Of a DNA stretch of 64,000 nt, positions 11,936 through 23,507 are shown piece by piece. The DNA is from Datisca glomerata. Taxonomy: Eukaryota; Streptophyta; Magnoliopsida; Cucurbitales; Datiscaceae. The notes beneath the pieces were generated by a model. That model was not told the origin of the DNA. It saw only the letters and a list, made by a program, of their open reading frames with translations, and made no database searches. The position numbers and the translations under genes were made by a program. Position 1 is the stretch's first letter. The number at the start of each line of letters is the position of its first letter. Location of the stretch: contig QANY01013250.1 in the NCBI GenBank assembly GCA_003255025.1, forward strand, positions 124,001 through 188,000. The letters are read 5' to 3'.

Positions 11936-12720
11936 TTGTCCGACTCATCCATTGGCTTCGATACATCTAAGGAAATTTGGGATTGTCTCACAAACCATTT
12001 CTCTCAAAAATCAGTCGCTATAGCAACTAGCTTGAAACTTCAGCTCTTTCATCTTCAAAAACGATCTAAATCTGTTGATGAATATCTTCAAGAAGCTAAG
12101 TCTATTGCTGATTCTTTAGCTGCCATTAATCAACCCGTTACTGACTAAGATCTTGTAGTTTCTACAGTTCATGGCCTTGGCCCAGAATATCTCATGTTGT
12201 GCACTGCCCTCACAACCCAAAAGCTCCCAGATTTTTTGGAACTTCTGGCACGAATCTTGGCGTTTGAAGCACAAAATCGGCCTACTGATCCTGCACCTGC
12301 TACTGCTCTATTTAATCAAAGTTAATCTTCTAGCCGTGACAATCAGCCCTCCTCTAGGCGATCATTCAAATCTGGTCGCAATCACTTCTCTGGTCAGAAT
12401 TTTAATCGGTGCAATTCCAAGCAGCAGCCCGTCGTTGCTTTTCCCCAGCCACCGTTCGTCATCACCCAGGAGGAACCTCTCCTTATATGAATTATAATAT
12501 GCCCGACCCTTTTTCCTCTCCCGCATGGGCCTCACGCAATGGGTCTAATAGCATTTTGGGCCCAGCTCATCATTGGTGTCCAAATTGTCACTCAAATCAA
12601 CATGGGTTGAACCAATGCCCTCACAGATTCTCTGGCCCATCTATTGCTGCACCATTTGCAGAGCTCATTTTGCTAATGACCCAAATTGGTACCCGGATAC
12701 TGGAGTCACCCATCACATGA
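11936..12720 (+). pseudogene. Copia gag remnant
   Basis: 11936-12148 encodes IWDCLTNHFSQKSVAIATSL and LFHLQKRSKSVDEYLQEAKS, typical of the copia gag (UBN2-type) domain. Further downstream, in other frames, come GLNQCPHRF and WYPDTGVTHHMTA; the latter is the start of the protease, with the catalytic DTG. Several frameshifts and stops interrupt it. The N-terminus is deleted together with the end of the 5' LTR. Confidence 0.8.
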
Positions 12721-13253
12721 CTGCCAATGGTCGTTCAAAATTCACAGATTTATGACGGCCCTCACAATGCATTTATGGGAAATGGGGATTCAATGCCCGT
12801 TTCTCTTACTGGTAACATTCCCCTATCACTAGCCTCCAATAATTTTTTCCTTAAATAATGTCTTTCATACTCCTTTCATCCACGAAAATCTCTTTTCTGT
12901 AGCTCGTTTCATTAAAGATAATCTCGTCTTCTTCTTATTTGCTCTAAATTTTTATCAGATTTATTGCTTACAAACTGGTCGTTTATTGTTTTAGGGTCAA
13001 TGTAAGAACGGTCTCTATCCTCTCAATTTATCAACCATCTCCAGTCCTCCTCAAGCTCTCGTAACCATTCACTCTTCTGTGTAGCACAATCATTTGGCTC
13101 ATCCATCCTCCAATGTCCTCTCTCGTTTAAGTTCCGCCATTGGTTCAATAATCATTTAATTCTTTTTGTCGCGAGTGTGCACTTAGTAAATCTCATCAAT
13201 TACCTTTTAATTCAAATAAAGAGATTACGAGTATTCCTTTTTTATTATCCGTA

Positions 13254-13923
13254 GTGATGTTTGCCACTAATTTTGTTACAGGATTCAAGTATTATGTGAT
13301 CCTCAAAGATGAATTCTCCAGTTATTCTTGGATTTATCTCATGCGACATAAAAATGAAGTTCTCACTCATTTTAAAACATTGATTACTATGATTAAAAAT
13401 ATTTTTAACACTACTGTTAAATATCTTCAGAGTGACAATGGGATTGAATACATCAATAATGCATTTTCTCAATATTGTAAGGCTTTGGGTATTCTACAGA
13501 GATTCTCGTGCCCGCATACACCTCAACAAAATGGCCTCGCCGAATGAAAACATCGTCATATTGCCACCATGACTCGCAGTCTTCTTCTCACATTTGGAGT
13601 TCCGAAAAAATCTTTGGGTTGAAGCCTCATTGACTTCAGTCCATCTCATCAATCTTCTCCCTACATCCACTCTTGATTGGGACACTCCCCATCGTCGTCT
13701 CTTTGGTACCTCACCATCCTATTCATCTCTTCGTGCGTTTGGTTGTTCGTGTTTTCTTCATCTTAGGTCATATATTTCCGATAAATTGTCTAGTCCTAGT
13801 ATAGAAAGTGTCTTCTTAAGCTACAGTCCCAATCATAAAGGTCATCGTTGTCTAGATCCCACCAGAGGTCGTGTCTATGTGTCTAGGAATGTTTTATTTG
13901 ACAAAATGAATTTTCCATTATAA
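13254..13923 (+). pseudogene. Copia integrase remnant
   Basis: 13254-13547 carries the catalytic core (YYVILKDEFSSYSWIYLM, LQSDNGIEY, CPHTPQQNGLAE). 13594-13923 carries the downstream part (LWVEASLTSVHLINLLPTS, LRAFGCSCF, VFLSYSPNHKGHRCLDP). A frame break near 13548 separates the two. The expected D-D-E spacing is partly retained, but the gene is not continuous. Confidence 0.85.
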
Positions 13924-14199
13924 AATTCACAGGTATACACTATCTCTGGCAGCATGCCCAGATGAATTCGTTCACATTTGTAGCCCCATTTCAGTTCCAG
14001 CACAGATGAACTCATCATCTCCTAGCCTAGGTCAACAACCCACTAATTCGAATCAACATACATCAGATGAACACACTCATCCCACACAAGTCAGTCTGCC
14101 TCCAAATCCACATGCAGTGAGTTCTTTGTCACTCATCACCTACCACCTCCAAATCCACCTTATGACATTGTGGTCACTGATAGTAATGATAAGCTGCTC

Positions 14200-15093
14200 T
14201 AAGATTTTATTGACGCGTTGGGTCATGGTTTTGATATCAAGGATCTTGGTATTCTTCATTATTTTCTCAATCTACAGGTCACCTCATTCAATGGTGGCAT
14301 TCACATAAGCCAGCTTCGGTATGCCCATGATTTGCTATAAAAGCATGACATGCTCCTCTGTAAACTTGTTGGCACTCCCATGTCCGCAAAACTTAGCATC
14401 TCTGCATCTGAAGGTGATATTCTTCTAAACCCCACAGCCTTCCGGGAAATTATTGGTTCTCTGCCGTATCTCACCATTACCCGCATTGACATTGCTTTCG
14501 CTGTCAAATCCATCTCCCAATTCATGAGTCAACCACATCAGCCACACCTTGTTGCTGCCAAACGCATCTTACGATACATCAAAGGAACACTTGACTATGG
14601 CTTTGCTTTTGGTCCCCAACGCCATCCTCATATTGTTGCTTATGCTGATGCTGATTGGGCCGGTTACCCGGACACAAGGCGTTCAACTTCTGGCTATCTT
14701 GTCTATCTTGGCACAAATTTGGTTTCTTTGTGCTCCAAAAAGCATCCCACCATCATTCGTTCTAATGCTAAAGTTGAGTATCGATCACTCTCTAATGCAA
14801 GTGCTGAAACTACATAGTTAGCTTTCCTTCTTTATGAACTTGGTGCACATATTCAATTTCCAATTCTATTGCATTGTGACAACCTTAGCGCTACATACAT
14901 GGCCTCAAATCCAGTATTTCATGCTCGCACTAAGCATATAGAACTAGACTATCATTTCTTGCGTGAGAAAGTGGCTCTTGGTAGCCATCGGGTTTGCTTC
15001 ATTCCTTATGTTGATCAGCCGGTCGATCTCCTTACTAAGCCTCTGCACAAGCATCGCCATGTCTCTCTTGTTGACAAACTTGTCCGGGCATGA
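14200..15093 (+). pseudogene. Copia RT tail and RNase H remnant
   Basis: Only the end of RT remains (DIKDLGILHYF near 14235). RNase H follows at 14350-14817 (SLPYLTITRIDIAFAVKSIS, YADADWAGYPDTRRSTSGY) and 14869-15093 (HCDNLSATYMASNPVFHART, LLTKPLHKHRH). A TAG at 14815 breaks the last two. The central RT with the YVDD site is deleted. Confidence 0.85.
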
Positions 15094-15113
15094 CCGCCAA
15101 GTTTGAGGTAGGG

Positions 15114-15323
15114 TGTTAAATCAATTCCACAAAATCAGCTCACCATTCAAAGCATAACATCAACATTATTTTGAATTTGAATTTCGCTAGAGTTTAAGAT
15201 CAGTTTTGATTTTGTAGTCACCAATTTATTACGTTGTAAATCTCTCCTAAAATTATGCTTAGACTCAGATATATATTGTACATACTACAACTCAATGAAA
15301 TCAAGGAAAATTACATTTCAACA
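15114..15323 (+). repeat. Copia 3' LTR
   Basis: A 210-bp LTR bounded by TG and CA, directly after a polypurine tract, and followed by the target duplication CTATT. Its first 120 bp pair with 11791-11910. Confidence 0.9.
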
Positions 15324-15773
15324 CTATTATCTCATGGTTGGATTATATCATTCCAATATAGAAACAAGTTGTGCTAAAAAAAATCCTTTTACGGAAGAAC
15401 GTTTAACAGTACCTTTAACTTTTCGTGAAGGGTTTCAATTTATAGTGAAGCTAAGTTGGCATTCTTCATTTATCTGTGGCATCCCAAAATTATTGAATCC
15501 AGATTGCCAAATCAATATCTATCTGTGCCTATTTCCTCATAGAGCTGTCTATCTATTTGATCAGGGAACAACTTACGTATATGATTCATTTTTAAGACCG
15601 TATGTTTCAAAGCATGAGTCTGAAATCGACCGTAACTTGTTGGAGTTAAGGAGCAGAGCTGGTGATTTAGCACATTTGTACTAGCAAAGAGCTGCAAGCT
15701 ACGGTCAAACGAGGATATATGAGATTCTGCAATACGTTGCCGCCCAATCAACACCAAAACCTCTCCCTACTCA

Positions 15774-17534
15774 GTTAGTTTTAGTTATTTAAATGATCTG
15801 TATTTGTAAAAGTATAAACCACCTGTTGTTATAACATGGTCATGAATACGTAATTCATAGCTCTAGTAATTTTACTAGTGAATTTAACTAAGTTGTCAAT
15901 ACATTTTCATGATAGCACATTTATTAGATAGAAAGATTAAAGTCTAAATGATTGTAAAAGGAAATAACTCAATTATAAAATAATGAAAAACTTCAATAAA
16001 AACTTATTACTACAATAATACCTCAAAATGTTATAGTAGAAACTTCCTATTTGATTAAAAAAAATCGTTTATCTACAAGACATCAGAATTTTGTTCTTTT
16101 AATCAAGTTATTGTCCAAATTATTCAATGCATATGTTGAAAAAGCAAATTTTGAGTAGTGATGAAATAGGCATATTAAAGTTTATATTGTAACCACCATA
16201 CTAATGACCGTTGAATTTTGGGAAAATGTGGGTCTGATTGATGTGTATAAACTACATATAAACTCCATTTTAAGTAATCAAGTACAAAAATATTCAAAAA
16301 CACAATTATCAAAAAAGACAAATTTAAAATTTAAAACTTTCATGATGGTAACCGCATTAAAAAGATTGAAAATATCATATAAGAAAGAAAGATATTAAGA
16401 GTAATTCTAGACTGATCAAATTATAAAATAAATTTAAATTGATCAATTGATGTGTAAATCACTCGTAAGTAAGTGTTTTATCACTCATTAAAATTATTTA
16501 TTATATAAATCTATAAATGATTGATATATTTTTTTGTTTGATAAATTTTTCTATATGAAATACTCATTACTTAATTAATAAAATTTTCAAGTATATAAAT
16601 AAATGAAAAGACTTTATTAATTATAAATAAAAGAATTACAATTTGACTATTTTCACAACTAATAAAAATTTGTCAATACTCCTAAATCAATTCTGAAAGA
16701 CAATTTGGACCCATCTAGCAGCTCGTTTGTTGTCTCGGGAAAGTCTGCATACCGGGAAGGTATGACACCCGGGCATGTGAAAATAATTCAATTGGATTGA
16801 ACAATGATGTACCAATAATATATTAAAAATATCTATGTTATCATAAAAGTATTGTGAGTACTTTAAATTTATTGAGTGACATGCTGCACCGGTATCATAT
16901 CAACCTCATACCACAGCATCTCTATATATATATAGATATATATATACTCATGGTGCCTCTATAGGCATATACACTCAATTATTAAGGGGAGACGTTTGTA
17001 GACAAATTTTTAATAATTTTAAATTAAATAATTAACGATACTTCTAACTTTTTAGATAATATTATCCATTCTAATTTTAGAATTCTTAAATTATCCTCTA
17101 CCTAATAAATTAGATATCTTAAATTAGTTATATATTTTCTTGAATAATTATTTCAGTAACATTCTATATAATTTTTGCTATTAATTTCTTTTAATATCAT
17201 TGTGCGTTAGACTATACTGGGCCTTTCTTCTAACATAATAAATTACATAACTTAAATTCATTTAATAAACATGAAATGAAAACAAGACGGAAGAAGACAT
17301 ATCAAAATTGAATCAAATAAGTTTAAAGCAACCATAAATTGTTTAAATGATATCTAATATATTGTTATGAACTATATAAATGCACAATACTTTAATCATT
17401 AATTTTAGTCTATATTTAAGTATATTATTTTAGTTTTCGAGTACAGGAACTGTGAACTTGAATGCGCATGCCACTACTATCTGAATGCGGCCATGGATTG
17501 TTCATCTCCAGTCTCTAAATTTTAACCATCTGAA
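15774..17534 (+). other. AT-rich intron of the HVA22-like pseudogene
   Basis: No coding sequence is seen. It runs from a plausible donor (CTCA|GTTAGT) to an acceptor near 17530. It contains a palindromic TA-rich stretch at 16921-16945 and long A/T runs. No element boundaries were recognised. Confidence 0.55.
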
Positions 17535-18309
17535 GTTAACAGCCACAGGAGCCATGTGCTAGTCAACCCTCTGCGGCTCCAAACTACAGAATCCAAAACA
17601 GAACAAGTGGAAAATGAAGAACCTCCATCACCAACTCCAAGCACATCTTCAAGCCAACACGAAAAGGACATAGCTACGCAAGTAGCTAAGTTAGCTACTA
17701 CATCTATATCTACAATCACTCAGACAGCTACAATTGTATCTAAAGCAACCAATGACAGTACACCAACAGAAATAGAACCAATACAGATTGAACCAGCATC
17801 GCCTTCAGCCGATGAAAATGTAAAACATCCTCCAAAGAGTTAGATTGTAATACCCCAAGCATTATAAAGGGTAGATTTGTAATTCTAACCCCCTCACTCA
17901 CGCCCTAACACAATCTAAGTAACCCACCAACTAATATCATATATACTCTAAAACCCATCTTCTTCTCCATCTCTCCGTCTTTCTCTTGCAGTTTCACCCC
18001 CCGCTTATAATCGTTGTTCTTCACCTCCATCTCTCAAACGATTGACAGCAAGCCTCCACTCTCCTTCTTCCTCTTTGTATCTCTCTATTGTTGATTCTCT
18101 GGTAAGCCATCTTCTTTCTTCCTCTTTCTTTATTATTTCTCAAGTTTCTCTATTTCTCAATTCAAATATCTCATTTCTATGTTTATATATATTTATCCAA
18201 ATCTGAACTTTTAGTCTTCAAATTCCAGCAATTTACATCCTATTGTATTTGTTTTTGGCATCGTCATTGCATCGCCGCCTGCAAGCTTCAATTTGGTAAT
18301 TTTCATGTT

Positions 18310-18690
18310 CTCCTTTCTTTTCTCTTTATTCAGTCTCTCTCCTCTCTCTCTCTCTCCCCTTCGTCTCCCTCCCCCTCTCTGTTCTGTCTCTTTCTCCTTC
18401 GTCTTCCCCTCCCTCTCTGTTGCATCTCTCTCTCTCTCCCTCTTCTTCGTCTCCCTCCCCCTCTCTGTTATGTCTCTCTCTCCTTCGTCTCCACCCCCCG
18501 TCTCTGTTATGTCTCTCTCTCTCCTTCGTCTCCCACCTCTGTTGCGTCTCTCTCTCCCACTTCTTCGTCTCCCTCCCCCTCTCTATTCTGTCTCTCTCCC
18601 TCTTCTTCGTCTCGCTCCCCCCTCTGTTGAGTCTCTCTCTATTCTTCGTCTCGCTTTTCTGTTTTCCCCACTTCTCTTGAACCAGTTCAC
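18310..18690 (+). repeat. Pyrimidine minisatellite within the solo LTR
   Basis: Imperfect tandem units of about 40-65 bp built on 'ctctctctccttcttcgtc' and 'tccctccccctctctgtt'. ORFs across it on both strands (for example 18293-18694 plus and 18326-18709 minus) are low-complexity translations and not genes. Confidence 0.8.
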
Positions 18691-18860
18691 CTAAACCAGA
18701 CCAGTTCATTCAGATTGGGTCGAACCGGTTCAGTCAGATCAGACCGAACCGGCTCGGTCAAACCAGACCAGTTCAGCCCGACCAGACCGAACTGACCCAA
18801 AATAACATAATTGAACCAGTTCAGACCACCCGAACCTTGTTGAACTGTTTTAAACCGCTT
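18680..18860 (+). repeat. Short 'aaccggttcagtcagacc' repeats in the solo LTR
   Basis: At least six degenerate copies of a unit like 'gaccgaaccggttcagtcag' follow the minisatellite directly. Confidence 0.7.
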
Positions 18861-20185
18861 GATAATTTACACCCGATGTGATTTCCACCTGTTCCCAACG
18901 TCGCTTAGTTAATTAAATAATTGTAGATATTATATGAAATTGTTGTGATCTAGGATCCTTAGATTTCATGTCATTAGTTACTAAATTTAATTCGTAGCGA
19001 ATCCAGGTAAGTGGATTTACATAATAATTCGGTTCATATGTTATAAGTGTAGAATATATAATGTGAAATTATTTTATTATTTCTTTATGTTCAATCTTAT
19101 AATCAAGTGTTTTATTTGTTTTCTATATTATGATGAAATTATTTATCATGTTATGTATGATTATATTTTGAGTTATACATGTATTAGTTATATCGTTTAT
19201 GTTCATGAACAAGTTATATGTTTACTCATGTATATGTGATAATGTGAAATATGAATATTAATTCAAGTAAAAAGTTATAAGTAAACAAGAAGTAGACTTA
19301 GTCATGTCCCTTGGTTATCAAGTAACCAGATTGTTCACGTCATGTTATCAAGTTATACGGTTGGGTGTCATCATATTCATGTTAGGGTCCTTAAGGTTTA
19401 GATAACCTTAAGTGACATCAAGTTTCTGGAATTCCAATCTGTCATGTTCACGTTCATGTTACAAGTTCAAGTTGTGAAACAGTTCTAGTTAGGTTGTTAA
19501 TCAAGGGATATGTCTAGACAAGTTATGATCAAGCAAGTATAAGTATTGGCATGTATAAGTACAAGTTCAAGTTATATGTTAATCATAAAATCGATGTGTT
19601 GTTACAAGTATTTTATGTAATCAGTGAACGTGTGAAATAAATTTGCATGAGTTATATGTTTACATTTAGGTCATGTGAAACTTATTAGTATGTGAATTTA
19701 CTTACTGAGTATTTTTAATACGCACCCCTCATAGATGATTGTGTTGCAGATGATGGTGAGCAACATGAGTGAATGACTACCATAACAAAGATGATTATGA
19801 TTTCTAAGTTTAATTATAACATTATGACTTCAGTTTGACTTCAGTTATTTTATAAATTTATGAATATTCATATTTAATCTTTCATGTCTTATGAATTTTC
19901 GTGTTTTTCTTTATTACAATTTAATGAATCGTTTATTTCAGTTTAATGAGTTAATATTCTTTTAAAATAATTTTATGCTTTCGTTATTTAACGTTAAAAT
20001 TAGGGCAAAATTAAGATTTTCAATTTGGGGATTTTCTCAAATTAGAGTTTTATTTGAATTGTGAATTATTGAATTATGAAATTTCAAGTATGTTTAACCT
20101 TTAAGAATCGGAGCGTTACATAGATTATACATTACGAACAACGCGTAACAGATTGAAGAAACAACATTCCGCAGCAAACCGTTAA

Positions 20186-22055
20186 ATAAAGGTAGTTACA
20201 AAGCAGCATCTGAATGTGGACGGGATATTAGAATAGTATGTCATTTGGTATTACATCCATTGCTCGACTTTTGAGCAGGTGATGGCTAATTGTTTGAAAT
20301 TCGTTGGGGGCGGGTGTCCAGATTAGGAATTCTTGTCAAATATTATGAGACGTGAACCAGCTATAATCGGGGACAACGGACATGTAAAAATTTAAAGTCC
20401 AATTTAGGTTTAGTATATACATTAAAGAAGATACATACTACGTTACCTTTGGATAGTCCAACTTGTCCATAAAATGGAGGCTAAGTTGACGGGTTTGAAT
20501 CGTAGAGCTCTCTGTATATCCAAAATCTAGATCAACAAACTCCAATTAAATCTCAAATTTCTGAAGAATATGACTTTGGATAAATACCACATTGCTTATA
20601 AGATACTCTAAGACTGTGTTTGGTTCTTAGATATTAAGAATGAAAGAAAAAGGAGCTGAAAAGTAGAGATGGAGAATGTACAAAGGAAATGATTAAGTAA
20701 CAAATGTTAATATTATCCTAATTTTCCTCATACTCCAATTAAGCTAGACAATGGAAACACAATTCTTTTTTACGCTTTCATCATAATTTATATCCAAACG
20801 TAGAAATTTCAAGGTTAGAGGAGAATAGAGAAAATCAAAATATGGAAACAAAGGGAGCAAAAAGGAAATAGATTTTGATTATGTTGGATAGGGAGGAAAG
20901 AAAATAAAATACATAGAAGCTTTTTCTTTCATTCTCTATCTCGTTATTGTGATATTTCTTGAATTTTATTATAGGAAAGTGTAATTGTCTATAATTTCAA
21001 ATCTAAGATTCACAAGTATTGAGCTTAATTTTATGTTTCGATCTTGAGAAGTAAAAGGAAAGATAGTAAAAAGAATGATAATATAATCAAAGGAAATTAA
21101 TATAATACAAGCTTATTTTTTTGGTACATCAATGAAATGGTCAATTTCATTCCTATATTTTTCTAAAATGATTTTAAAACTTGAGTTAGAGAAGACGAGC
21201 CCATACTTCACATGCAATGACATAATTGTTTTCAATATTTTCATGTACATAATGAAGTATTAAACAACATATAACTTTCAAAATTGATGCTACCAAAGAT
21301 ATAGGTAGGAAGAGACTAAAATCACTAGTATGGTACGAATAAACTCAGATATAAATGACTAGTTTGCACCTTCACTACCTGATCATCCAGCTCCAGTGGC
21401 TCAAACCAAGCACATCCCAGTTTATAAGGACTGGCAGTCAACACTTTTAAAACAATATTAATAGTAAGAAGGATTGCCAGTCATCAATGAGCCTTAAGAA
21501 AGTACCAAGGAAGTATCACTATCAGTTATACTGTTAATATATTCGGTTTTGTGTCAAACGTCTCTCCTTATTGTCTTTCATCCTTCTATTTTGAATCTCT
21601 AACCAATACTAAAATTGCACATACAGATTAAAAAATATAAGAAAACAGCTGAACATAGAAAAAAGGAAAGATAAGGTCTCCAATTTTCATACCAGAATTT
21701 ATAGAAGATTATCTCACTTACATTAAGTTTTGTTAAAAATCATCATGAATTGCAGCATGCTTGTATAAAAAATTCTTGAGTCAAGCTCCTGAATCAAATC
21801 TATAAAATTGTTTCAATAAGCCGACAAAAAGATGATTGGACATATTTAAGCCTTAAGCATGTACTTGACAAAGTTAATCGAACTATAATCATCCGAATCT
21901 TTCTTTATAAGATGTGGTACCGACAATTACTAACTAAAAAACAAACTAACTAATCAACAAAAAATGACATAAATTACTAATGATGTAAATAATTTCATCT
22001 TCAAAATGCACATAGTTTTAAGCTATGATATTTGTAACATACTCTGGATAATGTA
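20186..22055. other. Non-coding stretch downstream of the HVA22-like pseudogene
   Basis: The first few hundred bases would be its 3' UTR (an AATAAA overlaps the stop codon). Beyond that I see AT-rich sequence without recognised genes, except for a short exon-like stretch at 21379-21443. Confidence 0.5.
21379..21443 (-). other. Possible orphan exon, unassigned
   Basis: The minus strand encodes LTASPYKLGCAWFEPLELDD, ending exactly at a good donor (GATCAG|GTAGTG), with a weaker acceptor (ttttaaaag) on the other side. I do not recognise the family. No neighbouring exon could be joined to it, so this may be chance or a gene relic. Confidence 0.25.
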
Positions 22056-22180
22056 CTGCCTAGGGGTATAGCTCAGTCACTGATATGAGCCTCGTGGGAC
22101 TTTGATTTATTCTTTCACCTGTGGGTAGATTTTTCATTTGCCTCACCACAGAGAACGCGAGTTCATAAAATATGAAGGAA
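22056..22180 (+). repeat. Degenerate tRNA-derived SINE-like sequence
   Basis: 'taggggtatagctcagtcac' (22061-22080) resembles the start and A box of a tRNA (TAGCTCAGT). 'gactttgatttattc' about 30 bases on is a decayed B box. It cannot fold as a complete tRNA, so it is read as a SINE relic and not a tRNA gene. Confidence 0.3.
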
Positions 22181-22883
22181 CGATTTTGATACTTGAACTT
22201 CCAAAGATCTTGAAAACAAGAATATATGAACTCAAAAACAGACTAAGACGGGACTGACGGACTATAGATTCCAACTAGTAGATGTTAAGCAAATACAATT
22301 TCTCCGAAGCATACACACACAAAAAGGTAATGGAAGATTCATTACATAACTCGCTCATGACGTGATAGCTACTATCAAACATGAAGCACGAGGTTATCTA
22401 CTAGCTGAGATTCCGACAACACATTTGTAGATCTAGACTTCCTTAAGAAAGTTCCTTGGGGAAAAAAGAAAATATATAAATGTGCTCAAAGAACTGAGAA
22501 GCATCTCGAAAAAAATACTCAAACATGCAACTGTATTTCGTGAGCAAGTTCGTTTCGTCTTCCACAATGCTGCTTACGGTTCCATGAATTTAGCATGATA
22601 ATTAAGCAGAACATCCTATTATTGCGGCAGAGCAATGTTTACGACATGATCAAACTGGAAACAGCTCAATTGTATGACGGTTTAGCAGCAAACAGTATCT
22701 GATGCAGAGAAAACAAGGCAAACAAAGAATCAGCCTCAAGGAATATTCTTAAGCCTGATATTCAAGGACTGTGAGTGGGAGAGAAATCATGCGGCAGAAA
22801 TGTAAGAAACGTAGAGCATATTTTCAAAAATTGAAGTCCGTATTTGAGAATAATTAAGATGACAAATTTTTTCAGCTAACTAA
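22181..22883. other. Non-coding stretch
   Basis: AT-rich sequence with no recognised coding sequence, repeat structure or element boundary. Confidence 0.4.
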
Positions 22884-23196
22884 CTAGAAATGCAGGCTAA
22901 AAAACTTGTCGCGAAAGCAAAAGGAGGTGATCAGAAGAGGAAACTCACGCGAGATCGAGAGAATGTTCCTCGATATGCACAGAGCCAGCGCGATCGGAGA
23001 AGTGATTGAAGCATCATTGAGAGAAGAGAAAGTGCGAGTAGTTGAAAATGAGGCAGAGAGACCGAATTCCGTTGCGAACATTGAGAACTATAAGCCAACA
23101 GCTCGATTGGACTTTGAAAGACCGATGAGGTTCTGCGGATGCTCTCCTTCTCACTCACTCATGTTTCTCTTTTATTTTGTTTTCCCTTCAACCTGA
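22884..23196. other. GC-richer exon-like segment, unassigned
   Basis: Open on both strands. Plus 22906-23196 encodes SREIERMFLDMHRASAIGEV and continues as a charged helical segment. Minus 23081-22884 encodes a serine-rich peptide. Its base composition is richer than the surroundings, as for a first exon. The plus-strand peptide is the more protein-like, but I do not recognise it. It could be a gene fragment captured by a transposon. Confidence 0.3.
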
Positions 23197-23507
23197 GGTT
23201 CTCTTTTCTCTCTGTTCTCCATTTTTTCAGCTTATTCGCACCGACCCTTATCTCTCTATTTTTTTCTTTCCATTTTATCATCTATTTATTCAATCTCTCT
23301 TTTGTTTTTTACATTAACGCAAACTCTCCCTCCTATCTTTCGTTAACACAAATCTTAAATTTATTAAAAGAAATTTGTTAGATGTTCACTTAATTATTGT
23401 ACATTTAAGTTAAAAAATTTCAATATGTATATATAAAAATCAAACTTTTGTATTACTGATTTATATGGATTGATATAATGGATTTAGATACACAATGTTA
23501 TATTATA

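Larger units (their letters stand above)
11791..15323 (+). mobile_element. Degenerate Ty1/copia element inside the HVA22-like pseudogene
   Basis: The 3' LTR is 15114-15323 (TGTTAAATC to CAACA), preceded by a purine tract. The 5' LTR copy is 11791-11910 and is cut short. The 5-bp target duplication CTATT is at 11786-11790 and 15324-15328. The interior has gag, integrase and RNase H pieces in the order GAG-INT-RT/RH. Most of RT, the primer-binding site and the gag start are deleted. The two LTR copies differ at roughly 20 of 120 aligned positions, mostly transitions, so the insertion is old. Confidence 0.9.
17846..20120 (+). mobile_element. Solo LTR (2,275 bp) in the last HVA22-like exon
   Basis: The element begins TGTAATACCCC and ends GGAGCGTTACA, the short inverted ends typical of long plant gypsy (Tekay/Del-type) LTRs. 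It is flanked by the perfect 5-bp duplication TAGAT (17841-17845 and 20121-20125). It contains no coding sequence and no internal retroelement domain, so it is read as a solo LTR left by recombination. Its strand is assumed from the TG...CA ends. The clade is inferred only from the terminal sequence and length. Confidence 0.8.
10390..20185 (+). pseudogene. HVA22-like (TB2/DP1 family) pseudogene, split by two LTR insertions
   Basis: HVA22/DP1/REEP proteins are ER-shaping membrane proteins; plant members are often ABA- or stress-responsive. Likely pieces: leader exon ending at 10485 (donor GTACGT); exon 11416-11457 (start codon 11426, MIGSFLTRGL); exon 11565-11663 (VFGYAYPAYECYKTV); exon 11742-11790 continued at 15329-15336 (ILVAL, CERIGDA); exon 15431 to about 15490 (YSEAKLAFFIYLWHPK); exon 15565-15773 (GTTYVYDSFLRPYVSKHE, QTRIYEILQYVAAQSTP); last exon from about 17535, resuming after the solo LTR and ending at TAA 20183-20185 (TLRTTRNRLKKQ). 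Premature TAG codons lie at 11656 and 15682, the last exon contains at least one frameshift, and two retroelements sit in exons. It cannot encode a normal protein. Confidence 0.85.

Noticed and set aside
16921..16945. TA-rich palindrome 'tatatatatagatatatata'
   Set aside because: Simple low-complexity sequence in an AT-rich intron; nothing suggests a functional hairpin.
18293..18709. Long ORFs on both strands (133 and 127 codons)
   Set aside because: Translations of a CT-rich minisatellite within the solo LTR; composition is extreme and units repeat.
22061..22140. Possible tRNA gene ('taggggtatagctcagt')
   Set aside because: The A box is good but the acceptor stem, anticodon arm and T arm cannot be formed. 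A SINE relic fits better.
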